64,000 bases of DNA, taken from the NCBI RefSeq assembly GCF_030704685.1, contig NZ_JAUZDX010000002.1, positions 186,001 to 250,000 of the forward strand, in the 5' to 3' direction. Both the position numbers and the translations under genes were made by a program. Origin of the DNA: Acidovorax sp. A1169. GTDB lineage: Bacteria > Pseudomonadota > Gammaproteobacteria > Burkholderiales > Burkholderiaceae_C. Below are positions 53,384 through 64,000 of the stretch, piece by piece (within the stretch, counting starts at the first letter, position 1; the number at the start of each line of letters is the position of its first letter). The notes under the pieces are model-generated. The model worked only from the letters and a program-made list of their open reading frames with translations, ran no database searches and was not told where the DNA came from.

Positions 53384-54985
53384 ATGAACGCACTTCTTTC
53401 CGTCTCCGACAAAACCGGCATCGTTGAATTTGCCCAGGCGCTGCACGCCCTGGGCATCAAGCTGCTGTCCACCGGGGGCACCGCCAAGCTGCTGGCCGAC
53501 AAGGGCCTGCCCGTGACCGAAGTGGCCGAGGTCACCCAGTTCCCCGAAATGCTCGACGGCCGCGTGAAGACCCTGCACCCCAAGGTGCACGGCGGCCTGC
53601 TGGCGCGCCGCGAGCTGCCCGAACACATGGCCGCGCTCAAGGCGCATGGCATTGACACCATCGACCTGCTGGTAGTGAACCTCTACCCCTTCGAGTCCAC
53701 CGTGGCCAAGGCCGGCTGCACCCTGGCCGACGCCATCGAGAACATCGACATCGGCGGCCCCGCCATGGTGCGCAGCGCCGCCAAGAACTGGAAGGACGTG
53801 GGTGTGCTGACCGATGCCTCGCAGTACCCCGCAGTGCTCGAAGAACTCAAGGCCTCGGGCAAGCTCTCGGACAAGCTGCGCTTCGCGCTGTCGGTGGCGG
53901 CATTCAACCGCATTGCCCAGTACGACGGTGCGATCAGCGACTACCTCTCGTCCGTCAGCTTCGAGGAAGACAAGCTGTCCGAAACCTACGTGCCCGCGCG
54001 TGCCCAGTTCGCCGGCCAGAGCAACGGCATCTTCACCAAGGTGCAGGACCTGCGCTACGGCGAGAACGCCCACCAGCAGGCCGCGCTGTACCGCGACCTG
54101 CACCCCGCGCCCGGCTCGCTGGTCACCGGGGTGCAACTGCAGGGCAAGGAGCTGTCGTACAACAACATCGCCGACGCCGATGCCGCCTGGGAATGCGTCA
54201 AGAGCTTCGAAGCGCCCGCCTGCGTCATCGTCAAGCACGCCAACCCCTGCGGCGTGGCCGTGGGCCTGGACGCGCTGGACAGCTACGGCAAGGCCTTCCA
54301 GACCGACCCCACCAGCGCCTTCGGCGGCATCATCGCCTTCAACCGCCCGGTGGACGGCAAGGCGGCACAGCAGATCTCCAAGCAGTTCGTCGAAGTGCTG
54401 ATGGCCCCGGACTTCACGGCCGAGGCGCTCGAAGTCTTCAAGGCCAAGGCCAATGTGCGCCTGCTCAAGATCGCACTGCCCGCCCATGGCGGCACCACCG
54501 ACTGGCAGCGTGGCCGCAACGCCATGGATGCCAAGCGCATTGGTTCGGGCCTGCTGCTGCAGACCGCCGACAACCAGGAGCTGTCGCTGATCGACCTCAA
54601 GGTCGTGACCAAGAAGCAGCCCACGCTCGAAGAGATGGAAGACCTACTGTTCGCCTGGAAGGTGGCCAAGTACGTCAAGAGCAATGCCATCGTCTTCTGC
54701 AAGGGCGGCATGACCATGGGTGTGGGCGCCGGCCAGATGAGCCGCCTCGACTCGGCCCGCATCGCCAGCATCAAGGCCGGCCACGCCAACCTGTCCCTGC
54801 AGGGCACCGTGGTGGCCAGCGACGCGTTCTTCCCCTTCCGCGATGGCCTGGATGTCGTGGTCGACGCCGGTGCCACCTGCGTGATCCAGCCCGGCGGCTC
54901 GATGCGCGACAACGAAGTCATCGACGCTGCGAACGAGCGCGGCGTGTCCATGGTGTTCAGCGGCGTGCGCCATTTCCGGCATTGA
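53384..54985 (+). CDS. purH: Bifunctional AICAR formyltransferase / IMP cyclohydrolase
   Basis: PurH catalyses the last two steps of IMP synthesis. The 533-residue product has the N-terminal IMP cyclohydrolase (MGS-like) domain with [45 protein letters not shown] and NLYPFE, and the C-terminal transformylase with [35 protein letters not shown] and FPFRDGLDV. It ends in [15 protein letters not shown] and FSGVRHFRH as expected. Two large hairpins follow the stop codon. Confidence 0.97.
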   Translation: MNALLSVSDKTGIVEFAQALHALGIKLLSTGGTAKLLADKGLPVTEVAEVTQFPEMLDGRVKTLHPKVHGGLLARRELPEHMAALKAHGIDTIDLLVVNLYPFESTVAKAGCTLADAIENIDIGGPAMVRSAAKNWKDVGVLTDASQYPAVLEELKASGKLSDKLRFALSVAAFNRIAQYDGAISDYLSSVSFEEDKLSETYVPARAQFAGQSNGIFTKVQDLRYGENAHQQAALYRDLHPAPGSLVTGVQLQGKELSYNNIADADAAWECVKSFEAPACVIVKHANPCGVAVGLDALDSYGKAFQTDPTSAFGGIIAFNRPVDGKAAQQISKQFVEVLMAPDFTAEALEVFKAKANVRLLKIALPAHGGTTDWQRGRNAMDAKRIGSGLLLQTADNQELSLIDLKVVTKKQPTLEEMEDLLFAWKVAKYVKSNAIVFCKGGMTMGVGAGQMSRLDSARIASIKAGHANLSLQGTVVASDAFFPFRDGLDVVVDAGATCVIQPGGSMRDNEVIDAANERGVSMVFSGVRHFRH

Positions 54986-54990
54986 GCCGG

Positions 54991-55053
54991 TGGCGATGCC
55001 AGCGGCATCGCCATATCACCGAGAGGAAAGGCGGCCCGGGCCGCCTTTCCTCT
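54991..55053 (+). terminator. Double hairpin after purH
   Basis: The first hairpin, TGGCGATGCC-AGC-GGCATCGCCA (54991-55013), is perfect. The second is a 32-bp perfect palindrome (16-bp arms, AGAGGAAAGGCGGCCC and its complement, 55022-55053) followed by only TT then GGG. The pair should end purH transcription, although the T-run is short. Confidence 0.75.
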
Positions 55054-55109
55054 TTGGGCCCGCGCTGCGCGCCACCCGCGGCGTATGAAACGGGCGCGAC
55101 CTAGACCAG

Positions 55110-55210
55110 TGCCCCCGTGCAAGGGCCGCCCCGCCGCACCGGGGGCGTCCCCCTCCCGCATTGCGCAGCAATGCGAGAGAGGGGTGAAGGCGCGAAGCGA
55201 CTCAGGGGGG
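55110..55210. repeat. Extragenic palindromic repeat cluster
   Basis: Nested inverted repeats are packed together: GCCCCCGTGC ... GCACCGGGGGC (about 55110-55146), CGCATTGC-GCA-GCAATGCG (55157-55175) inside CCCCTC/GAGGGG, then GGCGCGAAGCGACTCAGGGGGG. I recall near-identical extragenic elements in other Comamonadaceae. It lies beyond the purH terminators and ends within ten bases of the PhoD-like gene stop. Confidence 0.6.
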
Positions 55211-55218
55211 GTTTCACG

Positions 55219-56997
55219 TCATGCCGGCACGATGCGCCCGCGCCCTGCAGCGCCGGCCAGTACCTTGAGCGACTTGTCGGTGCTGGCGGTGTAGCCGCGG
55301 CTGGTGATGGTGTTCACGTAGACCCAGTCGGCGCGGCACTCGGTGGCCGTGGCGGTGAGCAGCATGTAGCCGCGGCGCGAGGTGTCGCAGTATTTGAGCG
55401 GCGAGATCAGTTGCTGCAGTGCGCCGGCCAGCACGGCCGGGTTTTCCTTGGGCAGGTAGTCCTCGAACCCAGGGGAGGTGACGGACGAAGTGGCGAACTC
55501 CACCCCCACGGCATTGCCGCCCATGTCGGCCAGCTCGTTGGCCCAGGCGTTGTGCGTGTCGCCCGACAACACCACCAGGTTCTTGTTCAGGCCACGCGCC
55601 ATGCCCAGCACGGTTTCGCGTGCGGCCTGGTAGCCATCCCAAGCATCGAGGTTGTAAGGGATCGAAGGCTGGGCCAGCACGCCCTTTTCAGTGGCGCTCA
55701 GTGTGGCGGGCGCCGTCTGTGCCTTGGCCACCATCGCTGCGTACTGGGACACGCTCACCCCGGCCCCGGGCTGCAGGGTGTCGATGAGGATAGGGGCGGG
55801 GATGTTCATGCGTCCCATCAGCACCTGCTGGCCCAGCACCTGCCAGGTGGCGGACGATGCCGCCATCTGCTGCTGCAGCCACTGGGTCTGCGTGCTGCCC
55901 ATGAGCTGGCGTGTGGGGGCGCCCACGGCGGCGGAGAAGCCTGCAGCATCAAAGCCGTTGGCCGTGAAGAAGCGGGTGTAGTCGGCCGGCTCATCGCGCC
56001 CGATCACGCGGGTATCGAGCATGTGCAGTGCCACCAGGTCGCCGAAGGCAAAGCTGCGGTAGATCAGTTCGGGCTGCGCGTTGCGGGTGGGCATCCACTC
56101 GTGGTAGGCCTGCATGGCCACGGCCTTGCGCGTGGCAAAGCTGCCTTCAGTGGCGCTCTGGTGGTTCTCGGCCCCGTTGGCCCAGGTGTCGTTGGCAATC
56201 TCGTGGTCGTCCCACACCGCGATCATGGGGGCGGCGGCATGCAGGGCCTGCAGATCTGTGTCGGTTTTGTACTGGGCGTGGCGCGTACGGTAGTCGGCCA
56301 GCGACAGGATTTCACCCACAGGCTGGGAGAGGCGGCCCAGTTGCTCGGCATTGGCAGATGCGTAGCCGCCCCGGGCATATTCGTACACGTAGTCGCCCAG
56401 GTGCACGGTGGCGTCCAGGTCATTGCGGCGCGCCGCCTCTGCATACACGTTGAAGTAGCCGGCGGGGTAGTTGGCACACGAGAACACGGCCAGGCGCACC
56501 TGGGACACGCTGCCGGTGGGCAGGGTGCGCGTGCGCGCCGTGGCCGAAGCGGCGGCGTAGGCCATGAAGCGGTAGTAGTACGGGGTGGCCGGCCTGAGGC
56601 CGGTGGCATCGACCTTCACCGTGAAGTCGCGGCCTGCCGTGGCGGTCGCCGTGCCCTGGGCCACCAGGGTGGCAAAAGCGGAGTCGCTCGCCACTTCCCA
56701 GCGCACGGGGATGTCGGCGCTGTGGTTGGCGGGCGGCGTGACGCGCGTCCACAGGATGACGCGATCGCTCAGCGGGTCGCCGCTGGCCACGCCATGCGCA
56801 AAGCGCACCTCCGGCGCATCGTCGCTGCCGCCGCAGGCCGCCAGGGGCAGGGTGCCCAGTGCTGCAGCACCGAGCGCCAACTGGCGCACAAAGCTGCGGC
56901 GGCTGCGATGGGCCGGATCGGCTGGGGCATGGTTCTCGGGGGCGTTGACCTGCAGCAGATTGGTCAGCGGGCGTGGGGTGCGGGGAGGGCGGTTCAT
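55219..56997 (-). CDS. PhoD-family alkaline phosphatase/phosphodiesterase, Tat-exported
   Basis: The 592-residue protein starts with a twin-arginine signal (SRRSFVRQLALGAAALG, then LAAC, so it may also be lipidated). It has the PhoD N-terminal fibronectin-like domain (FAHGVASGDPLSDRVILWTRVTP) followed by the metallophosphatase domain with FSCANYPAGYFNVY, HLGDYVYEY, WDDHEIANDTW and LSGDTHNAW. PhoD enzymes use Ca and Fe to release phosphate from esters outside the cell. It would act in phosphate scavenging; no Pho box was identified. Confidence 0.9.
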   Translation of the reverse strand: MNRPPRTPRPLTNLLQVNAPENHAPADPAHRSRRSFVRQLALGAAALGTLPLAACGGSDDAPEVRFAHGVASGDPLSDRVILWTRVTPPANHSADIPVRWEVASDSAFATLVAQGTATATAGRDFTVKVDATGLRPATPYYYRFMAYAAASATARTRTLPTGSVSQVRLAVFSCANYPAGYFNVYAEAARRNDLDATVHLGDYVYEYARGGYASANAEQLGRLSQPVGEILSLADYRTRHAQYKTDTDLQALHAAAPMIAVWDDHEIANDTWANGAENHQSATEGSFATRKAVAMQAYHEWMPTRNAQPELIYRSFAFGDLVALHMLDTRVIGRDEPADYTRFFTANGFDAAGFSAAVGAPTRQLMGSTQTQWLQQQMAASSATWQVLGQQVLMGRMNIPAPILIDTLQPGAGVSVSQYAAMVAKAQTAPATLSATEKGVLAQPSIPYNLDAWDGYQAARETVLGMARGLNKNLVVLSGDTHNAWANELADMGGNAVGVEFATSSVTSPGFEDYLPKENPAVLAGALQQLISPLKYCDTSRRGYMLLTATATECRADWVYVNTITSRGYTASTDKSLKVLAGAAGRGRIVPA

Positions 56998-57071
56998 GGT
57001 GGAGCGGTCCGTTGTGTATCCGCCAAGGCTCGCATGGCGGTGTGACGGACCGATGAACGGCCACCCCGTTG

Positions 57072-60565
<3,494 letters not shown>

Positions 60566-60582
<17 letters not shown>

Positions 60583-61516
60583 GGGGGGGCATCACAAAGC
60601 CTTCGATGGCTGCTGTGTCGTCAATCGGTGCGTCGTCGTCGTCCCCGTCCTCGTCATCGGGCTGGGCCCAGAACATGCGGTCGGGCACGATGTGCCCCAT
60701 TCCGGGGCGGAAACCGGCGTCCAGGCAGCGGTCCAGGTAGCCCAGCGCTTCGCTGGTGGCCTCGCCCAGGTCGTTGCCGCTGGCCACCAGGGCCGTGAGA
60801 GCGGCCGACAGGGTGTCGCCCGCGCCCGAGAAGGTGGCGTCGAACAGCTCGAACTTGCCGCTGCCCAGCACCGTCTGGGGCGAGGCCAGCACGTTCTCGA
60901 CGAACTGCTCGGGCAGGGGGATGCCGGTGACCAGGGTGTAGGGCACGCCCATCTCGGAAGCCGCCCGGGCAATGTCGCGCGCGGTGGGGCTGCGGTCGCT
61001 CTTCCAGTCCGGCAACAGCCAGCGCCACAGCGTACTGTGGTTTCCTACCAACACTGAGGTCTGCGGCAACAACAGCTCTCGGAAGGCGTCCAGGTACTCG
61101 TCGATCTGCTCTTCCGTCCACCAGGACAGGTTGGGCATGTACGCTATCACCGGGACTTCGTCATAGTCTGTGGTTATTTCGGCGATGGCGCTGATGTTCT
61201 CGGGGCTGCCCACGAAACCCACCTTGATGGCCTGCACGGGCATGTCTTCCAGCACCGCCCGGGCCTGCTCGGAGACGGCCTCGTCGTCGAAGCTGAAATG
61301 GTCGAATATCTGCGCCGTATCACGCGCGTAGGCCCCCGTGACCACCGCGATGGGGTGGCCGCCGACGGATGCGATGGTGGTGATGTCGGCCGTCAGGCCG
61401 CCCGCGCCGCTGGGATCGCTGGCGTTGAAAACGAGCACGCAGGCCGGGCTGGCTTCGTCACCGGATTCGTCGTCGGCGTGTTCGATGTCGGGAGGGGGGA
61501 GTGCGGATGTGGTCAT
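60566..61516 (-). CDS. thiD: Hydroxymethylpyrimidine/phosphomethylpyrimidine kinase
   Basis: ThiD phosphorylates the pyrimidine moiety of thiamine. The 316-residue product has an acidic N-terminal extension of about 25 residues, then the ribokinase-fold core with [41 protein letters not shown], and the anion-hole [20 protein letters not shown]. Its C terminus is a long acidic tail ([14 protein letters not shown]), not usual in E. coli ThiD (266 residues). It heads the thiD-hemL unit and is divergent from the rubredoxin gene. Confidence 0.9.
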
Positions 61517-61610
61517 GGTCCAGTGGCGGCATCGGGGGTGGCACGGAAGCTGCAGCCCGGGGAGATGACTAGATACAATCGTTGCATTCTATGTGAAGGC
61601 CCTTTAAGCT

Positions 61611-61784
61611 GTGATCGACTCTAAAACTTGGATGTGTTTGATCTGCGGGTGGATTTATGACGAGGCAGAGGGTGCGCCCGAGCACGGCATTGCCCCCAAC
61701 ACGCCATGGGACCAGGTGCCCATGAATTGGACCTGTCCTGAGTGTGGCGCCCGCAAGGAAGATTTCGAGATGGTTCAGATTTGA
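61611..61784 (+). CDS. Rubredoxin
   Basis: A 57-residue iron protein for single-electron transfer. It carries both rubredoxin cysteine pairs, CLICG (C9 and C12) and CPECG (C42 and C45), with the typical YDEAEG and GIAPNTPWDQVPMNWTCP between them. It begins with GTG; no ATG gives a complete domain. A TACAAT -10-like hexamer lies at 61574-61579. The gene sits between divergent thiD and the pil chemosensory operon, the usual place in betaproteobacteria. Confidence 0.93.
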   Translation: MIDSKTWMCLICGWIYDEAEGAPEHGIAPNTPWDQVPMNWTCPECGARKEDFEMVQI

Positions 61785-61833
61785 TGCGCGGCTCGGGCCG
61801 CGCTGTTTGTTTTTCCATCGGGAGCATTAGCAA

Positions 61834-62232
61834 TTGACTACAACAGGCGCATCTTTCAAAGTGCTCGTGGTGGATGACAGCAATACCATCCGCCGAAGCG
61901 CCGAGATTTTTCTCAAGCAGGGGGGGCACGAAGTCTTGTTGGCAGACGACGGCTTTGATGCTTTGGCGAAAGTGAACGATTACCAGCCGCAGCTGATTTT
62001 CTGTGACATTCTCATGCCCAAGCTCGACGGGTACCAGACCTGCGCGATCATCAAGCGCAATGCCCGATTCGCAGATACCCCGGTGGTGATGCTGTCCTCC
62101 AAGGACGGCGTGTTCGACAAGGCGCGCGGGCGCATGGTCGGCTGCCAGGAATATCTCACCAAACCGTTTACCAAAGACCAGTTGCTGCAGGCCGTGCAGC
62201 AATTTGGCAATGCCCAACAAGGAGCGATGTAA
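61834..62232 (+). CDS. pilG: Twitching motility response regulator PilG
   Basis: PilG is a single-domain CheY-like regulator of the Pil-Chp chemosensory pathway that controls type IV pilus extension. The 132-residue receiver has acidic residues in VLVVDDSNTIRR, phospho-acceptor D58 in IFCDILMPKLDGYQTC, the Thr/Ser site in VVMLSSKDGVFDKARGR and Lys in YLTKPFTKDQLL. The frame has no ATG at the right place, so TTG at 61834 is the likely start, with GGGAG nine bases upstream. Its stop overlaps pilH by one base (TAATG). Confidence 0.92.
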   Translation: MTTTGASFKVLVVDDSNTIRRSAEIFLKQGGHEVLLADDGFDALAKVNDYQPQLIFCDILMPKLDGYQTCAIIKRNARFADTPVVMLSSKDGVFDKARGRMVGCQEYLTKPFTKDQLLQAVQQFGNAQQGAM

Positions 62233-62597
62233 TGCCCATCCAGAAAGTTCTGGTCGTCGACGATTCGAAGACCGAGTTGATGTTTTTGACCGACCTGCTG
62301 CAGAAAAAAGGCATGCAGGTGCGCACGGCCGAGAACGCCGAAGAAGCCTTCCGCCGCCTGGCCGAAGACAAGCCCGACCTGATCCTCATGGATGTGGTGA
62401 TGCCCGGACAGAACGGTTTTCAGCTCACGCGTGCGATCACCCGTGATCCGCTGTACGCCGATGTGCCCATCATCATGTGCACCAGCAAGAACCAGGAGAC
62501 CGACCGGGTCTGGGGTATGCGCCAGGGCGCGCGCGGCTATATCACCAAGCCGGTGGATCCCGCCGAGCTGCAGGCCAAGATTGACGCGCTGAACTGA
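62232..62597 (+). CDS. pilH: Twitching motility response regulator PilH
   Basis: PilH is the second CheY-like protein of the Pil-Chp system, linked to pilus retraction and phosphate flow. The 121-residue receiver starts IQKVLVVDDSKTELMFLTDLL, with phospho-acceptor D54 in ILMDVVMPGQNGFQ, the switch CTSKNQETDRVWGMRQGARGY and the conserved Lys in ITKPVDPAEL. It is translationally coupled to pilG by a one-base overlap. Confidence 0.93.
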   Translation: MPIQKVLVVDDSKTELMFLTDLLQKKGMQVRTAENAEEAFRRLAEDKPDLILMDVVMPGQNGFQLTRAITRDPLYADVPIIMCTSKNQETDRVWGMRQGARGYITKPVDPAELQAKIDALN

Positions 62598-62612
62598 GGC
62601 AGCGGCGCGTTC

Positions 62613-63140
62613 ATGGCCAACCGCGAAGCCCTCCGCGAGCTACAAGTCCGACTGGCCAGCCGTCTTCAGGCCGCCAGGACGGAAGGCTTGTCCGTATCGT
62701 CCTGGCTGGCTGTCGAGACAGCAGGACAGTACTACCTTCTACCTCTCGCCCAGTCGGGCGAGATTTTTCCTTGGGTCACCGTCCAGCCTGTGCCGTACAC
62801 GCAAAGCTGGTTCCTCGGTGTCGCCAACCTGCGCGGCGGCCTGGTCGGTGTTGCCGATCTCGCCGGCATGCTGGGCACCACGGTCACGCGCACCGAGCAG
62901 GCGCTGTCCGAGTCCAGCCTGCTGGCGTTCAATGCCGTGCTCGAAGTGAATGCCGCCTTGCTGGTGGACCGGCTGGCTGGCCTGCGCGGCACGGAGTCCT
63001 TCGTGTCCTCCGAGCCTCCCGCACCCGAATCTCCCGCATTCTTCGGCACCACCTACATCGATGCAGGTGGTGCGCGCTGGCAGGAGCTCAATTTGCAGAT
63101 CCTGTCCCAACATCCCGCTTTCCTGAGCATCAGTGCTTGA
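62613..63140 (+). CDS. pilI: CheW-like adaptor PilI
   Basis: PilI couples the PilJ receptor to the ChpA kinase. The 175-residue CheW domain is recognisable from WLAVETAGQYYLLPLAQSGEIF, VTVQPVPYTQSWFLGVANLRGGLVGVADLAGML and LLAFNAVLEVNAALLVDRLAGL. It starts 16 bases after pilH and ends 22 bases before pilJ, consistent with one operon. CheW proteins have no catalytic residues. Confidence 0.9.
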   Translation: MANREALRELQVRLASRLQAARTEGLSVSSWLAVETAGQYYLLPLAQSGEIFPWVTVQPVPYTQSWFLGVANLRGGLVGVADLAGMLGTTVTRTEQALSESSLLAFNAVLEVNAALLVDRLAGLRGTESFVSSEPPAPESPAFFGTTYIDAGGARWQELNLQILSQHPAFLSISA

Positions 63141-63161
63141 GTTTTTCTGTAAGGCTGCACC

Positions 63162-64000
63162 ATGTCCGTCGTCAATCAATTTGGAAAACTGTTCAACCGG
63201 AAACCCGGCACGCCGAACGCCGCAGCGGGCCACGCCGCGGCCGATGACGGCCAGGATCTGATGGGGACCGGTTCGCTCGAGGCAGCGGCGCTGCGCGAGT
63301 ACCAGAGCGATGCCATGAACAGCGTGCAGGGGGATCCCGGCGGCTATGCCCCCGAACTCACCGAACCCGATAGCGACGAAGACCTGATCTCCCTGCCGGT
63401 GCTGGGTACGTCCACGGCGGCCGGCCACCAGCGCCGCCTGCTGGCCTTGCTGGCCATTGGTGTGGTGGTGCTGGGTGCAATCGCCTTCTGGGTGCTGCAG
63501 CAGGCAGACCGTTCCGCACAGCAGCTCGCCGCTACCGGCCAGTCCCTGATGCAGTCGCAGCGCCTGGCCAAATCGGTGTCGCAGGCCCTGGTGGGTAGCC
63601 CCCAGGCCTTCCCCGACGTGGTGGAAAGCTCGGGCGTGCTGGCGCGCAACGTACGCGCCCTGACCGCTGGCGACAACGAGCTCGGCGTGCAATCGCTGGG
63701 CGAGCCCTACAAGCCCGATCTGGACGCCGTGACGCCGCTGATGGAGCGCGCTGAGCGCAACGCCGGCGTGGTGATGGGCCAGCAAAAGATCCTGACCCAG
63801 GTGGGTGACGCTCTGCGCACCATCAACCGCCAGTCGTCCGACCTGCTGGAAATCGCCGAAACGGTGTCCTCGCTCAAGCTGCAGCAGAACGCCCCCGCCG
63901 CCGAGATCTCGGCCGCCGGCCAGCTGGTGATGTTGACCCAGCGCATCGGCAAGTCCGCCAATGAATTCCAGACCATGGAAGGCGTGAGCCCGGAAGCCGT
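63162..64000 (+). CDS. pilJ: Methyl-accepting chemotaxis protein PilJ (N-terminal part)
   Basis: PilJ is the receptor of the Pil-Chp system. Only the first 279 codons are present; the frame runs off the window. Residues 1-90 are a hydrophilic, acidic and Ala/Gly-rich cytoplasmic segment. One transmembrane helix follows at about 92-113 (LLALLAIGVVVLGAIAFWVL), then the PilJ-type periplasmic sensor with MQSQRLAKSVSQALVG and VMLTQRIGKSANEFQTM. The HAMP and signalling domains should lie downstream. The ATG follows AAGGCTGCACC. Confidence 0.9.
   Translation, partial: MSVVNQFGKLFNRKPGTPNAAAGHAAADDGQDLMGTGSLEAAALREYQSDAMNSVQGDPGGYAPELTEPDSDEDLISLPVLGTSTAAGHQRRLLALLAIGVVVLGAIAFWVLQQADRSAQQLAATGQSLMQSQRLAKSVSQALVGSPQAFPDVVESSGVLARNVRALTAGDNELGVQSLGEPYKPDLDAVTPLMERAERNAGVVMGQQKILTQVGDALRTINRQSSDLLEIAETVSSLKLQQNAPAAEISAAGQLVMLTQRIGKSANEFQTMEGVSPEA

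Overview
The window is chromosomal DNA from a high-GC betaproteobacterium. Gene content and order point to the Comamonadaceae, most like Acidovorax or a relative. This is inferred from linked sets such as pilS-pilR-ampD, dusB-fis-purH, ypjD/ffh, glrK-qseG-glrR, a histone H1-like Ala/Lys-rich protein beside nrdAB, and thiD-hemL/rubredoxin/pilGHIJ. No database search was possible. Nearly everything is core genome; I see no phage, transposase, integrase or CRISPR array.

Layout. 1-14.5 kb, mostly + strand: end of an unidentified gene, rodA, a 163-bp palindromic element, a DUF1508 gene, tldD, a DAHP synthase behind a short aromatic leader peptide and attenuator, mpl (minus), a TlpA-like thioredoxin, accB-accC, prmA, a zinc-ribbon/DUF3426 membrane protein and a PfkB-family kinase. 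14.5-25 kb, minus strand: histone H1-like gene with tandem repeats, nrdB and nrdA (with paired NrdR boxes over the nrdA promoter), ampD, pilR, pilS, a PP0621-type protein and ypjD, divergent from ffh. 26.5-31.7 kb, minus: a compact and poorly understood cluster of DUF1266, PcfJ-like and helical-repeat genes behind a C13-type lipoprotein peptidase. 31.9-44.9 kb, minus: opgGH, glrK-qseG-glrR, miaB, a small secreted protein, tRNA-Met, an enoyl-CoA hydratase, an M61 peptidase and dsbC. 44.9-55 kb: UbiH-like hydroxylase (minus), MOSC protein, ychF, rarD, a diguanylate cyclase, yqaA (minus), a VanX-like lipoprotein that seems to lack catalytic residues, dusB-fis and purH. 55-64 kb: PhoD-like phosphatase, pobA/pobR divergent pair, thiD-hemL, rubredoxin and the start of the pil chemosensory operon (pilG, pilH, pilI, pilJ cut by the window end).

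How the genes work together. Cell-wall growth and recycling (rodA, mpl, ampD), envelope glucans (opgGH), envelope stress signalling (glrK/glrR), type IV pilus control (pilSR, pilGHIJ), deoxynucleotide supply (nrdAB under NrdR), aromatic synthesis and breakdown (DAHP synthase, pobA/pobR) and translation or tRNA maintenance (ffh, miaB, dusB, prmA, ychF) are all represented.

Most interesting observations: the leader peptide with aromatic codons and attenuator before the DAHP synthase; the C13/repeat/PcfJ/DUF1266 cluster with six in-frame stop codons in a 9-bp repeat; a GAFTDA loop in GlrR; a degenerate VanX-like lipoprotein; the 163-bp full-length palindrome; and several large perfect palindromes at gene ends.
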